From Epiperipatus broadwayi (taxonomy: Eukaryota > Onychophora > Udeonychophora > Euonychophora > Peripatidae), in the NCBI GenBank assembly GCA_028023455.1, contig JAQFVV010006638.1, positions 64,001 through 128,000 on the forward strand: a stretch of DNA of 64,000 nucleotides. The letters are read 5' to 3'. Below the pieces are notes generated by a model. That model saw only the letters and a list, made by a program, of their open reading frames with translations. It was not told the origin of the DNA and made no database searches. Shown here piece after piece: positions 30,463-43,420 of this stretch. The number at the start of each line of letters is the position of its first letter. The first letter of the stretch is position 1. The position numbers and the translations under genes are program-made.

Positions 30463-32031
30463 TGTAATGTGCCAATACCAAATTGGCACATGTATATAAA
30501 ATAATTTTGTATAAAAATTATTATCAAAATCTTTTGGAAAAAAGAATTTGAAATAAAAGTTACAATTAATTACTTTAAAGAGGGGAGAGGGAGTTTTCCT
30601 ATATAAAAAAAAACAAACTAAGAGTTTATAAAAGAAAGAGTGTTATTATTATAAATTAAAAGTTAAAAATCTTTTTTCATTCCAGTTTACTAGAATTAAT
30701 GCGTATATACGTGCGATGGTAAATAGAAATAAATGTTAGCTCATTAATAAGATAAATGCTTGTTAGAATAATATTAAAAAATAAATAAATATTGAAATGA
30801 AATGTATTTAAAAACACAGTTGTGGACTACTAATTAAAGATATGAAAACAACACATTTTAAAATAGCTACTACTAATCAAACAATCAATCAAAAAACATG
30901 TTGTCATAGGATTAGTTATCAAGGAATTTTGACAACACCTATTGCACTTATTCCCGGAGGATATAAAAATGAAAACAATTCACAGATATAAATAGCTAGA
31001 TTTTATCGGACAAGGAGTTTGCAGTTTCAGTCTAGTTTTGCAGTGTCAGTTTACAGAAATGCAGTACTGAAAAGCTTTTGAAAATATACGCTTGTGCTCC
31101 AGTCTTTTTAGTCCAACAAGATCATCAAAACCTGCCTGAGAAATAATGTCTGCATAACAACACAGAAATCCTCCATCAAGCGTTCAACTGTCTTCAAAAT
31201 AAAACAAATGGATTCACATAAAAATCTCTTCAAGAAATGTCCAAATCTAACCGGTTAGATATAATCCATCAGAAGCAGCCAACGACAAGAAAAAAAAATC
31301 CTACGTATATATTTTATTATTATCATTTATACATAGTAGTCCCCACTGTAATCCATAAATATTCAAGATTCAAATTATATGAACTCTATCATACCTAAAA
31401 TGAACTATTGATATGTGTGCGTGAGTTTCAAATGCTATAAATGCTTTATTATTATGTTTGCGAATGTGAGATAATTTAAAATGTCAAAGATTATTTTTGT
31501 TTTTTTCATAAAATATACTATCAATTTAAAAATGTGCGTGTGTTAAAATTGGATTTATAAAATGTTTATAATGTGTTTATGTTAGTTAGTAAATTATCTT
31601 TAAACTTAATTAATGTTGATTAAAATAAATTGTCTTTAAATTTAAACTTTATCTGTCGGTCAATTTTTTTTATCAATCTCTTCTTACCAATATTTTATTA
31701 CTGATTAATATTAGACTGGGCTAGTTAAGGGAATTGTTTCAAGCACTGGATTATGAGCCTACTGCCCGAATATGTTAGTCTTCAGAATAGCTGGTGCCCC
31801 GGCATTTACCCCAAAACAAATAAAGTATTTGGATAGTAGGGGTTTGAATCTAGCAGCCGAGATAGGCCATTGTTGATAGTTAAAGCTATCAATAAGATCT
31901 CCCATTTTGCTTGAACGTGCCGGTTCATTCACATACCCTTTATAAGATTATAAATGTATTATGAAGGAGTTTGAAACCGGCCAAAACTTATATATACGTA
32001 TAAGTAGGTGGTTTCAGTGATTCGACCCGGT

Positions 32032-32034
<3 letters not shown>
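30463..32034 (+). repeat. 3' LTR of element 1
   Basis: About 1,572 bp, starting TGTAATGTGCC and ending CCCGGTACA, followed directly by (TA)n. Confidence 0.9.

Positions 32035-32060
<26 letters not shown>
32035..32060. repeat. (TA)n, right border of element 1
   Basis: Short TA run directly abutting the LTR end. Confidence 0.9.
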
Positions 32061-32062
<2 letters not shown>

Positions 32063-33508
32063 GACCATTTATGTTCAGACGCACACACTAGCACTATTTA
32101 TAACAACATAAAAATATCAATAAAATTAATACTATCAAGTTAGAAAAGAGATCAATTCACCTTTTTTCAGCTTAGCTAAGTACATGTGTTTTTCTCAGTC
32201 ACCACTAGATTATTTTGTAACCTAGATAAATATTATCCATCCATAGTGTACTGAATTCAAACCTATTCAGTACATTTTTTACTACACATGGCTTAGATGA
32301 CTAATGAACAACAACAACAAAAAAAGACATTGTTATATTTTATCCATGTCAATAAAATTATAAGATCCCGATAACATAAAAAAGTTATATATCCAACACT
32401 TCTATAAATATTATTAGCTCAGTTTAAGTATATTGTTGAACAGTTGCAGGAATACTCTTACTAATGGCTTCCAAACACACATAGTGCAGACCATTACTTA
32501 GTTAGATGGCCCTTAAACCTAGTTATTTAATGTGCTTATTCATCATAATATAATGATGATAATGATTATGATGATGATCCCAGCTACAGCTTTTATAATA
32601 AACACATAACAACAGTGCTGTCTTTCATAAACTTATAGACACTTTCATAAAATCACATTATGTTCCAATTGGGATTTAATTATAATACTCACTAGCGTTT
32701 ATATACATTTATGGCTATATTTACTTCAAATACTATTATAGATAAAATTATAACAGAATCATCAACATTTACCAGCGATAATGAATGATCATCATGAATC
32801 TCACCACGTGAGATTCAACTTTTTATAGACCCCTATTTACCAAAGCTATTAATAATTTTTACAATCGGATTTACTGATTATTATTTATTCATTGATGATG
32901 GTGGTCATAATTGTTGTTCACAACATAATTTTAGTCTTTTATTATTAACTCTAATTATTAAAAAAACACGGTTATATGTCAATCATAGTCCTTAAACATC
33001 CTTATAAGTAAATCAATATCCTGCGCTTAACATTTACGAGTGATGATGATCAATTAAAATGATAGAATCAAGAGAAGAAAAACATAATAATAATAACTCA
33101 GAAAACAAATATGATATAATTATATTTATTAACACTCTTCCTTTTTTTTTATAAATCAAATTTACTAATTACACAATTGACTTTATTAAGTATATACTTA
33201 AACAAAATATCTTAATACTATATGCGTAGTCAACTAAATTTATATATCTGCTTTTATTACTACATATTTTGAAATAAGTTAGATTAAAATGACATAAAAA
33301 TATTCTATTAAATGCTTATTCAAGATTTTCCTTACTTATTATTTTCATAAAGGTAAATTCCATTTATATAATGTGTGTGTGTTTTCACTTTCATACATAT
33401 GTGAATGAAGCCCTGCTCTTCAATTTGCTATATTTAAATTAACTATGCATATCCTATTTTTGACAGATGGGAGTAAGCAGTCACACATGCACACAACCAG
33501 TGATATGT

Positions 33509-33511
<3 letters not shown>
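32061..33511. other. Spacer between the two LTR elements, no gene seen
   Basis: AT-rich with ATGATG-type runs near 32,550-33,060. No open frame with a recognisable domain. Confidence 0.5.

Positions 33512-33598
<87 letters not shown>
33512..33598. repeat. (TA)n, left border of element 2
   Basis: TA run preceded by 'gtgatatgtcaa', a sequence that recurs beyond the right end of the element. Confidence 0.95.
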
Positions 33599-33601
<3 letters not shown>

Positions 33602-36011
33602 AATGGAACATACTTGCTGCATTCCATTTAAATTGAAGAAAGAAGGCCCCAAACATTGGGAAAGCCAAATATAATGGAATGTATCTTTATATATGATCTC
33701 AAATGAAAATAAACATATGAACTTTTGTAACAATAATTATTAGTTAACCAAGCCCCTAACTTTGATACACCAAATGTAATGAATAATTAAACAAACATAT
33801 TATGCTGACCACGTTATGGCGTCCAAATGTAATGGAACATACTTCTACTCCATTATACCAATCATCAGTTAACTGGGACCAACAGTTTGTGGTGCCAAAT
33901 GTAATGGACAATATATCATATAAACATATTATACCTCAAATGTAATGGAACGTCAATATATGAGAAGAAAATAATGCTTCAAACATTGTATTATAAACGT
34001 AATGGAATATATATAATCTAAATGAATCCAATTGTTGAGAAAGCCTAATATAATAGATTGTATGATTTAAATGAAGAAAAACAAAATTATCCCAGTTATA
34101 TTTAAATAAATTGTTTATATGCCCTTTCAACTAGCTATACATGAAATAAATCTAAAATCATACAGAGCAATGAGATCTATCATTATAATTTATTTTCAAG
34201 GTTGATATGACTAACTAATCAAATATATATCAGAAACAAAGGGAATTCTATTAAATCCAATATACACATCTATTATGTAAATTTATGTATATCTAAACAT
34301 ATCAATGAATAATAATATGTGTAAGTGGCCTAAAGACTAAACAATAAGTGAAATATGAAGTTATCCTTTATTAAATTGTGAATTCAATTAATTTCATAAT
34401 GACTCTGGCATTAAAAAAAATAAGAATAAAATATTAATACTCTTTCAAATAAATTACAAAGGCATTACTTATAAAACAAATAGTACATCCTTTATTTTTA
34501 TATTATGGTTTAATTTTAGGTAATATCAATGTTTTAAATACAAACCCAAATAATAAATATACATATATACTTGCAATAAGTATATATATATTAAATAGAT
34601 AAAGACATATCTGTGCTTAACAAGTAGGTATTAATATAAATACAAATCCATATTTATACTTTTCAGATATTTAAAATAATAAAAAAAAATATTATATACA
34701 GCAAATATATATAAATTATTGTTTTGGTATGCATAAGAATCATTATATAAAGTTAAAAAAAAAAAAAATGGAAATAAATTAATAATAAAACAATTTTTAT
34801 AATAAACATTTGCGAATAGAAATTTACTTATTAAAATATACATAACAACTCATATGCAACCCAAACTTATAAGCCATACTTTAAGATTTTAAATTACTTA
34901 AGTGTTAATTTTGACACCTGTTAAACGTTTATTGCTGTTAGAAAACAAGACGCTTGAATTGAATATTTATAAAACGTTATATTTTTATAATGAAAAATAA
35001 AAGTAAACAAAAATATCGATCTCAAAAATATATTTATACATATAATTCACTTGTTTAGTTTTCCTTCAAAAGTCAACTTATTCCTTGTTTTATTTCTTTA
35101 TCCATTTAATATTAGAATGCATTCTAGTTAAAGTGAAGAAACTATCACATTAGAGAAAATTGTCAATTCTTGGATGTATGTATATTTTTATCCTTTTAAA
35201 ATTTCTTTCCTTGAAAAATAAATAAATAAATTGAAATGTTGAATCCAATATATTAATTTTAGTTACCTCCAGATTATTATTAGATTGATCATTATAGATT
35301 CCAGATAGCTATGTCAAATTTCGGCTTCAAACGCGATGCAATTTGCTTAGTTTTTTTTCTTTTTAAACTGCCTTGGAATAAATGAAAGAAAATGGTGCAG
35401 CCTCTTAGCTGTGATATATCTCTATTAGCCTGTCATGATTTATGTATTTACCATAGAAATCTATCTTATTCCAATATTCTGAAGAATGGTAATTTCAAAG
35501 AAACAAAGTACAACAAAATTTTATCCTTCAGTTGGTTTTATTACTATCTTAATAATAATGGCCTCCTTTTTGTTATTGCTGTTGTTCCACGTGCTAGCAA
35601 ATGCTGTTTTTAAAACCATTGTTACACATGTTTTATTTTAAACAATTAACATTAAAAAAAATAAAATATCAAGCATATATATAAAAAATATTAAATTGAA
35701 AATTTATTTGACAGCTTTAAAAATATATATATACATAAATAATAATATTGCATTTTTTTAATAATCACTGCAAATAAAATAATTTTTTAATATAATCAAC
35801 AATTTATATGTCTTCATTTATTTATAATAATTAAATATTCATAATGATGTACCATCAACATATAAATAAAATAATAACTTCAAACAATAAATATACCTAA
35901 TAATCATAAACAATAATAATACTTCATATATAAACATCAACTCAAAGAGATTTTTTTTTAATAAGAAATGACAATTTTTTTAAAATATAGATAGACTTAT
36001 CGATATTTACA
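33599..36011 (-). repeat. 3' LTR of element 2 (minus orientation)
   Basis: About 2,413 bp from TGTAATGG to ATTTACA. The outer third contains several spaced copies of a 'ccaaatgtaatggaa'-like motif, for example at about 33,773, 33,820, 33,894 and 33,937, each resembling the LTR terminus. Confidence 0.9.
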
Positions 36012-36035
36012 ATACCCCCTAATCCACCGGAAAAA
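36012..36035 (-). other. Polypurine tract, element 2
   Basis: On the minus strand 'ccggtggattagggggtat' leads directly into the TGTAAATATCG start of the 3' LTR. Confidence 0.65.
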
Positions 36036-36229
36036 AAAAATGTCTTTGCAAATAACTAATTAATTATGAGATATCGAAAAACTTCTCAAATTTGTAATCT
36101 TTCTAAGGACTAACATGGTTTAAAGAATATTATTTTTCTTATTAATAACTATATTCATTTATTTATATCTATCTTTCAGATCATCTAGATATTTGACCAA
36201 GTTTTCTTTAAAAAAAAATAATAATAATC

Positions 36230-38033
36230 AAAAGTGCCTTTTTAATTCTTCTTGAAAAGAATTTCCAGTATGTTGAACTTTGTGAAGAAGTTTGCTTTGA
36301 TTTACAAGATTTTCATATAGCATTTTGGTATAATTCAATTGCTTTTGAATAATTTTGAGATAAGTACCTTAATATTTTGATATGAACTCCTTAGATTCTG
36401 CATCTATATCCTTTACATAAATAGTAACTTGATCATAAGCACTAACACAATTTTTAACTTTATCAATAACAGTTGCTATTTTATCAGATAATCTATTACC
36501 TTTCCTTTGACTATCTTGATAAACATCATCGACTTGAGTAAGTCTTTATTTTACTTCACTTGTTCTATGTTCAATTATAAACAATTCTCTGGGCAATTTT
36601 GAATGGTATTCATTCAATTTTTCCAAATAATCCTTTAAAAATTGCAAATCAGATTGATGTGATACAACTTCTACAATTAAATAATTCTTGAAAATCATTT
36701 TGTTTTACACTGTTAATATTATCCTGTTCTATATTAATTCTTTTCAGTTTGACTTTAGGTTTATTTAAATCTCTTTCCTTAGCTATATTTTCTCGAAGAA
36801 AATCTTTATTAATCACATCCTCACTTATTATTTTAAATTTAATTTTGGCTTTGCCAATTTCTTTTTCCTCATCAATCCTCTTTTTACCAAGATTCAAATC
36901 AAATATCTTTTTACTCATTCTTTTAAATTTTACCTTTTCTTTCCCTACATCTCTTTCCTTGTCAATATTCTCTCTAAGAAAATCAATATTATTTATCTTT
37001 CCATCTATAACTTTAAGTTTAACTTTGGCTTTTCCAATATCTCTTTCTTTATTTACATTTTCTTTAAAAAAATTTATATTAATCAGATCATCTTCTATCA
37101 TTTTAAGTTTGATCTTAGCTTTTCCAATTTCTTTTTCTACATCAATAATCTTTCTACCAATATTTAAATTGAATACCTTTTTATTTCTCTCAAATTTCAA
37201 TAAGATATATCTTACGAACTTTGTCCTACTGGCATACTTGTACAATAAGTCATTTCTATTGCAACAATGATACAAATTACCACTCAAATATTTATGTTCT
37301 AATATATATAAAAATATGCTTTCTTTGTACCACACAAAATTACCATCATACTGTTCTTTATATTGACTTTGATAAACACATTCTGTTCTTTCTAGTAATT
37401 TTTGAGAGTTAATTTTAATCTTTTCTGGTGAACTTAATTCAACTTCTAAAGTTTGAACACCTTCATTCATTTTATTATAATGCATTTTTATTTCTCTTAA
37501 CTCTAAAGTACTATTGTCTAACCATTGAAAACCTAACTGTCCAATTTCTAAATTCTCAACAGTGTCCTTTAATCTTTCACAACTTAATTCTACTTCTTCT
37601 GATTGCTTTTGTGAATTTAATTTTAGTTCTAAGGATTTATCAACTATTTTAACACACTCTTCATTTTCATTAATATTTTCACTAGTCACATCTATGGGTT
37701 TTTTATATTCTTCCATTTCTTCATCAACTTTTGTGTCTAATCTTATAAAATTATTATCTACCAGAGTTTTTGATGCAACTTATAATTCTCTAGAAAGATC
37801 ATCAGATTTGGTTTTCAACCCAGCTTTAAATTCATCAGAGTTGCTTGTTAATGCAGTCATTAGTTTCTCATGATTGGTATTTAATCTAGACTCTAGTCTC
37901 TCATAACTTGTTTTATCTCAGCTCTAAGATCTTTTAATTCATTAGAGTTGGTTTTCATCATAGCCTCCAGTTTCTCTATTAAACTCCCCAAATCAAAATT
38001 ACCACTAACTGGCATTTCGTTACTATTATCCAT
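36230..38033 (-). pseudogene. Coiled-coil Gag-like protein with 30-residue repeats
   Basis: ATG at 38,033 (minus) starts MDNSNEMPVSGNFDLGSLIE, a charged coiled coil. A frameshift near 37,915 and a stop near 37,783 precede the 355-codon open part (37,716-36,649). That part ends in about five tandem units of about 30 residues (pattern ERDIGKAKVKLKVID then FLRENIDK). After another frameshift the coiled coil continues (DLQFLKDYLEKLNEYHSKLP) with further stops to about 36,230. No zinc knuckle, protease or RT motif is seen. By position after the primer binding site it should be the Gag equivalent, but I do not recognise a capsid domain. It could be a self-assembling structural protein. Confidence 0.6.
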
Positions 38034-38294
38034 TATTACTAGTACTGTAATATTATACTCATACTAAAAATCTAAGATATATATATATTTCTATATAGTA
38101 ACTACCACAGATCAAGGGCTCACCATCTCCAATCATTATCCCAACAAGCAATTACTCAACTAAGAAAAGTACAAGCCTTTTAATTTTATTATTCATAGTA
38201 GCTATCCGACAATCTAAATTTCAGTTGTTTGAACTCATAAACTTATTGGCTTATAAAAAGCCTCTTCTATCACTATAGCAATAATAAATTCCTC

Positions 38295-38440
<146 letters not shown>

Positions 38441-39821
38441 AACTGAGATCACTAACTAACATTTATTTATAGATAATGATATTGAGGCTTCTACACTTAT
38501 ACAATATTGAAATGTAGAAATTTCATATCAAATTCAATATAACCTTGTAATATTTAAAATATAATAAAATGTTCACAAGCCTTGAAAACAACTAATTCAA
38601 TAATATTGTGAGATAACTTTCGCACTCAAGATAATGGTAGTTAAGCATAAAATTATTAAATTGATACCTATAAATTTTCTGGACCTTAAAACTTAACACC
38701 ATTTTATATACATAAAAAAAAAATCAACTTCACTAATTATTAACTTTTGTGCCCAAAACACTATTTTACTAAAATTGTACTAATGCAGTTTATCATCAAC
38801 AAATATTCACTAATTGAACTTCATGTTTAAAAGTCACTTATAATGGAAAATATAACATTGATATGCTTGTTTTCAAACCCTAATTGATAATCAATGTAAT
38901 AGATTATTTGTCACCAAGAATAGTCAATTAACCAGGCCCTTAAATTTGGTGCTATATATTTAGGTTATATACTTATCTATTCCTCTAAAGATCCGACAGA
39001 TACTGACAGCCAAAAGATTGATTAGCACTTCACAACTTTGATATAGATAAAAGAATTCAATCACTACTTCCAAAGCATACAATGTTTCATGAACACTTAG
39101 ATGATTATCACATTTCATTCTATCCAAGCTACTACAACCCATAATAAATTTCTGAAAACACTATTACACTGCCCTGCTTACATCCAAGTCTTAGGGGCTA
39201 TTATTTATAAAATATTTCCTTGCTCATCTTTGGGAGACTTAGAGGCAAATATTATACATATATCAAAATAATTATACCTTACTCTCTCTGGAGTCTTAAA
39301 GGTAAAATCATGGCAGGACTACTGTTAACTGCTTCATGATAAATAATAATAAACATCAAAATTTGGGTTGAGGCAGGAAATGAGATCAATCAATAACAAG
39401 TGACATGAATGCATCACATCCTCAAGACAATGACAAAAATTCCCCATCCAACATCAATACTTGCAACAGAACCAACCAAACTCCAACAATGAAATATCCA
39501 ATCCAATCTTCAAAATTATAGATTTTCTACAACATAAACTTTCCAAATATGGACAAAATTATTATGCTATAATTTAACACCATCAATATAATTTTTAAAT
39601 TGAAATTAAACTGCTTCATGACTATATTTATCTTTCATCATTAAAAAAATACAATAACAGTAACAATCACCATCTAAACATAAGGCCAAAATATTTCTAT
39701 ATATAAAAAAAAATTAAACACACAAAAATGCTTCTCTTTCTTTAAACAATACATCTCACATCAAGATATATACTACACATCTCTCAGGTATGTGGGGTAT
39801 TTCAAGCCCTAATTAGCTTAT
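38441..39821 (-). other. Element 2 untranslated leader
   Basis: About 1.4 kb with no substantial open frame between the primer binding site and the (TA)n(GA)n tract upstream of the coiled-coil start. Confidence 0.6.
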
Positions 39822-39844
39822 TTCGAGCCCTAGTTGTTGCGCCA
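39822..39844 (-). other. Primer binding site, element 2
   Basis: Minus strand TGGCGCAACAACTAGGGCTCG, two bases from the LTR. Its complement ends ...TTCGAGCCC...GCGCCA, as a tRNA 3' end with T-arm and CCA. This fixes the element's direction. Confidence 0.85.
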
Positions 39845-39846
39845 AA

Positions 39847-42287
39847 TGTAATGGAACGTACTTGCTACATTCCATTTAAATTGAAGAAAGAAGGCCCCAA
39901 ACATTGGGAAAGCCAAATATAATGGAATGTATCTTTATATATGATCTCAAATGAAAATAAACATATGAACTTTTGTAACAATAATTATTAGTTAACCAAG
40001 CCCCTAACTTTGATACACCAAATGTAATGAATAATTAAACAAACATATTATGCTGACCACGTTATGGCGTCCAAATGTAATGGAACATACTTCTACTCCA
40101 TTATACCAATCATCAGTTAACTGGGACCAACAGTTTGTGGTGCCAAATGTAATGGACAATATATCATATAAACATATTATACCTCAAATGTAATGGAACG
40201 TCAATATATGAGAAGAAAATAATGCTTCAAACATTGTATTATAAACGTAATGGAATATATATAATCTAAATGAATCCAATTGTTGAGAAAGCCTAATATA
40301 ATAGATTGTATGATTTAAATGAAGAAAAACAAAATTATCCCAGTTATATTTAAATAAATTGTTTATATGCCCTTTCAACTAGCTATACATGAAATAAATC
40401 TAAAATCATACAGAGCAATGAGATCTATCATTATAATTTATTTTCAAGGTTGATATGACTAACTAATCAAATATATATCAGAAACAAAGGGAATTCTATT
40501 AAATCCAATATACACATCTATTATGTAAATTTATGTATATCTAAACATATCAATAAATAATAATATGTGTAAGTGGCCTAAAGACTAAACAATAAGTGAA
40601 ATATGAAGTTATCCTTTATTAAATTGTGAATTCAATTAATTTCATAATGACTCTGGCATTAAAAAAATAAGAATAAAATATTAATACTCTTTCAAATAAA
40701 TTACAAAGGCATTACTTATAAAACAAATAGTACATCCTTTATTTTTATATTATGGTTTAATTTTAGGTAATATCAATGTTTTAAATACAAACCCAAATAA
40801 TAAATATACATATATACTTGCAATAAGTATATATATATATATATATATTAAATAGATAAAGACATATCTGTGCTTAACAAGTAGGTATTAATATAAATAC
40901 AAATCCATATTTATACTTTTCAGATATTTAAAATAATAAAAAAAAAATATTATATACAGCAAATATATATAAATTATTGTTTTGGTATGCATAAGAATCA
41001 TTATATAAAGTTAAAAAAAAATGGAAATAAATTAATAATAAAACAATTTTTATAATAAACATTTGCGAATAGAAATTTACTTATTAAAATATACATAACA
41101 ACTCAAATGCAACCCAAACTTATAAGCCATACTTTAAGATTTTAAATTACTTAAGTGTTAATTTTGACACCTGTTAAACGTTTATTGCTGTTAGAAAACA
41201 AGACGCTTGAATTGAATATTTATAAAACGTTATATTTTTATAATGAAAAATAAAAGTAAACAAAAATATCGATCTCAAAAATATATTTATACATATAAAA
41301 TTCTTTACTACCTTTTAAAATTCACTTGTTTAGTTTTCCTTCAAAAGTCAACTTATTCCTTGTTTTATTTCTTTATCCGTTTAATATTAGAATGCATTCT
41401 AGTTAAAGTGAAGAAACTATCACGTTAGAGAAATATGTCAATTCTTGGATGTATGTATATTTTTATCCTTTTAAAATTTCTTTCCTTGAAAAATAAATAA
41501 ATAAATTGAAATGTTGAATCCAATATATTAATTTTAGTTACCTCCAGATTATTATTAGATTGATCATTATAGATTCCAGATAGCTATGTCAAATTTCGGC
41601 TTCAAACGCGATGCAATTTGCTTAGTTTTTTTCTTTTTAAACTGCCTTGGAGTAAATGAAAGAAAATGTAGCAGCCTCTTGGCTGTGATATATCTCTATT
41701 AGCCTGTCATGATTTATGTATTTACCATAGAAATCTATCTTATTCCAATATTCTGAAGAATGGTAATTTCAAAGAAACAAAGTACAACAAAATTTTATCC
41801 TTCAGTTGGTTTTATTACTATCTTAATAATAATGGCCTCCTTTTTGTTATTGCTGTTGTTCCACGTGCTAGCAAATGCTGTTTTTAAAACCATTGTTACA
41901 CATGTTTTATTTTAAACAATTAACATTAAAAAAAATAAAATATCAAGCATATATATAAAAAATATTAAATTGAAAATTTATTTGACAGCTTTAAAAATAT
42001 ATATATATATACATAAATAATAATATTGCATTTTTTTAATAATCACTGCAAATAAAATAATTTTTTAATATAATCAACAATTTATATGTCTTCATTTATT
42101 TATAATAATTAAATATTCATAATGATGTACCATCAACATATAAATAAAATAATAACTTCAAACAATAACTATACCTAATAATCATAAACAATAATAATAC
42201 TTCATATATAAACATCAACTCAAAGAGATTTTTTTTTTAATAACAAATGACAATTTTTTTAAAATATAGATAGTCTTATCGATATTT

Positions 42288-42290
<3 letters not shown>
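39847..42290 (-). repeat. 5' LTR of element 2 (minus orientation)
   Basis: About 2,444 bp, nearly identical to 33,599-36,011. The extra length comes mainly from added TA units and a short insertion near 41,297. Confidence 0.9.
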
Positions 42291-42323
<33 letters not shown>

Positions 42324-42400
42324 AAATGTGTACCTCTATAACACCCTGTGATATGTCAACATATATATATTTAAAATGTGTACCTCTATATTATGGATTA
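42291..42400. repeat. (TA)n and duplicated target-site sequence
   Basis: After (TA)n (to 42,320) the block 'tttaaaatgtgtacctctata' occurs twice, separated by 'gtgatatgtcaac' and a short TA run. The second occurrence looks like an unoccupied version of the element 2 insertion site. Confidence 0.7.
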
Positions 42401-43205
42401 ATACATAAATCACATATATAAAAAAATATTGTTGCAACCTTGAGTAAAAAAACAATATATTAAATTTAATATATGCAAAAATAAATAATAATAAAAAAAA
42501 ACATTATAAAGCATACATTGATAGGTTGCTTAATTATCATAATGAATGCAGAACAATAATAAAAAAAAAACATTTTAGTATTACAATAAATAATAAAAAA
42601 TAAAAAATAATTAAAAACTAACTTTAATGAATTTAAACTGTGTTTATGTAATGTTATGTAATATTGAGAATAACACAATCACTAAGTAAACTCTTAATGT
42701 TTCTGTACCAAAAGAAAAAAAAATGCTTGACTGTGGCAATTAAAATTTACTTTTAATAAGTAAATAATAAAAATTTGATAATTAAATTTAAAATTTTCCT
42801 GATCCATTTTTATTTCTTATTAATGTCCCAGGTTTACTGTTATCCCAATTTATATCTTCAACTGGTTGGTTTATTTGTTCCTACCATTTTAAAAACAGTT
42901 ATTGCAGACACTTTTAGATAAATGTGAAGAAAACTTAAAAAAAAATTGATTCATAGATTAATCAAGGTTGGCTGAATGGCTTTAGACACCTTCTTCTTTC
43001 TTCTCTTCTTTCCCCATTCAAGGAAGATGATTATTTAATAGGACAAGAAATATAAAAGAAGCCTCTCAGATAGAAACTGTGGTTGACTTGAATTTGACCA
43101 TTTCTTTGGTTTTTTATAGATCCACAGACAGATTGGTGAATTAACCCATAGATGTGAGGTACCAGGAAACAAAAATGGCAACATCTAGCATAGCATCCTG
43201 ATTGT
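42401..43205. other. AT-rich spacer, no gene seen
   Basis: Nothing with a recognisable domain. Confidence 0.5.
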
Positions 43206-43243
43206 TTCATAAACAGCCATATATATATATGGCTGTTTATGAA
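43206..43243. repeat. Perfect TA-apex palindrome
   Basis: 'ttcataaacagccat' then (AT)n then 'atggctgtttatgaa', a perfect 38 bp inverted repeat. Confidence 0.9.
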
Positions 43244-43397
43244 TGTTATATATATACATATAATATACTTATATATATATATATACGTGTGCTCTTCCGA
43301 TATATATATAAGTACCATTATATGTTATATTAACAACTTCCTTCAAAAGATTTAATTTAAATCCATATCTTTAGATAAATTTTGCTATGAAATGACA

Positions 43398-43420
43398 TAT
43401 ATATATATATATATATATAT
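43398..43420. repeat. (TA)n, border of long-TIR relative
   Basis: TA run directly before the element's GACCTTCTC end. Confidence 0.9.

Noticed and set aside
33936-34130. 64-codon frame present in both LTRs of element 2 (also at 40,184-40,378)
   Set aside because: Its duplication follows from the LTR duplication; composition gives no sign of a protein.
36749-37873. Four plus-strand open frames of 63-173 codons
   Set aside because: They are antisense to the coiled-coil protein of element 2, whose strand is fixed by primer site and polypurine tract.
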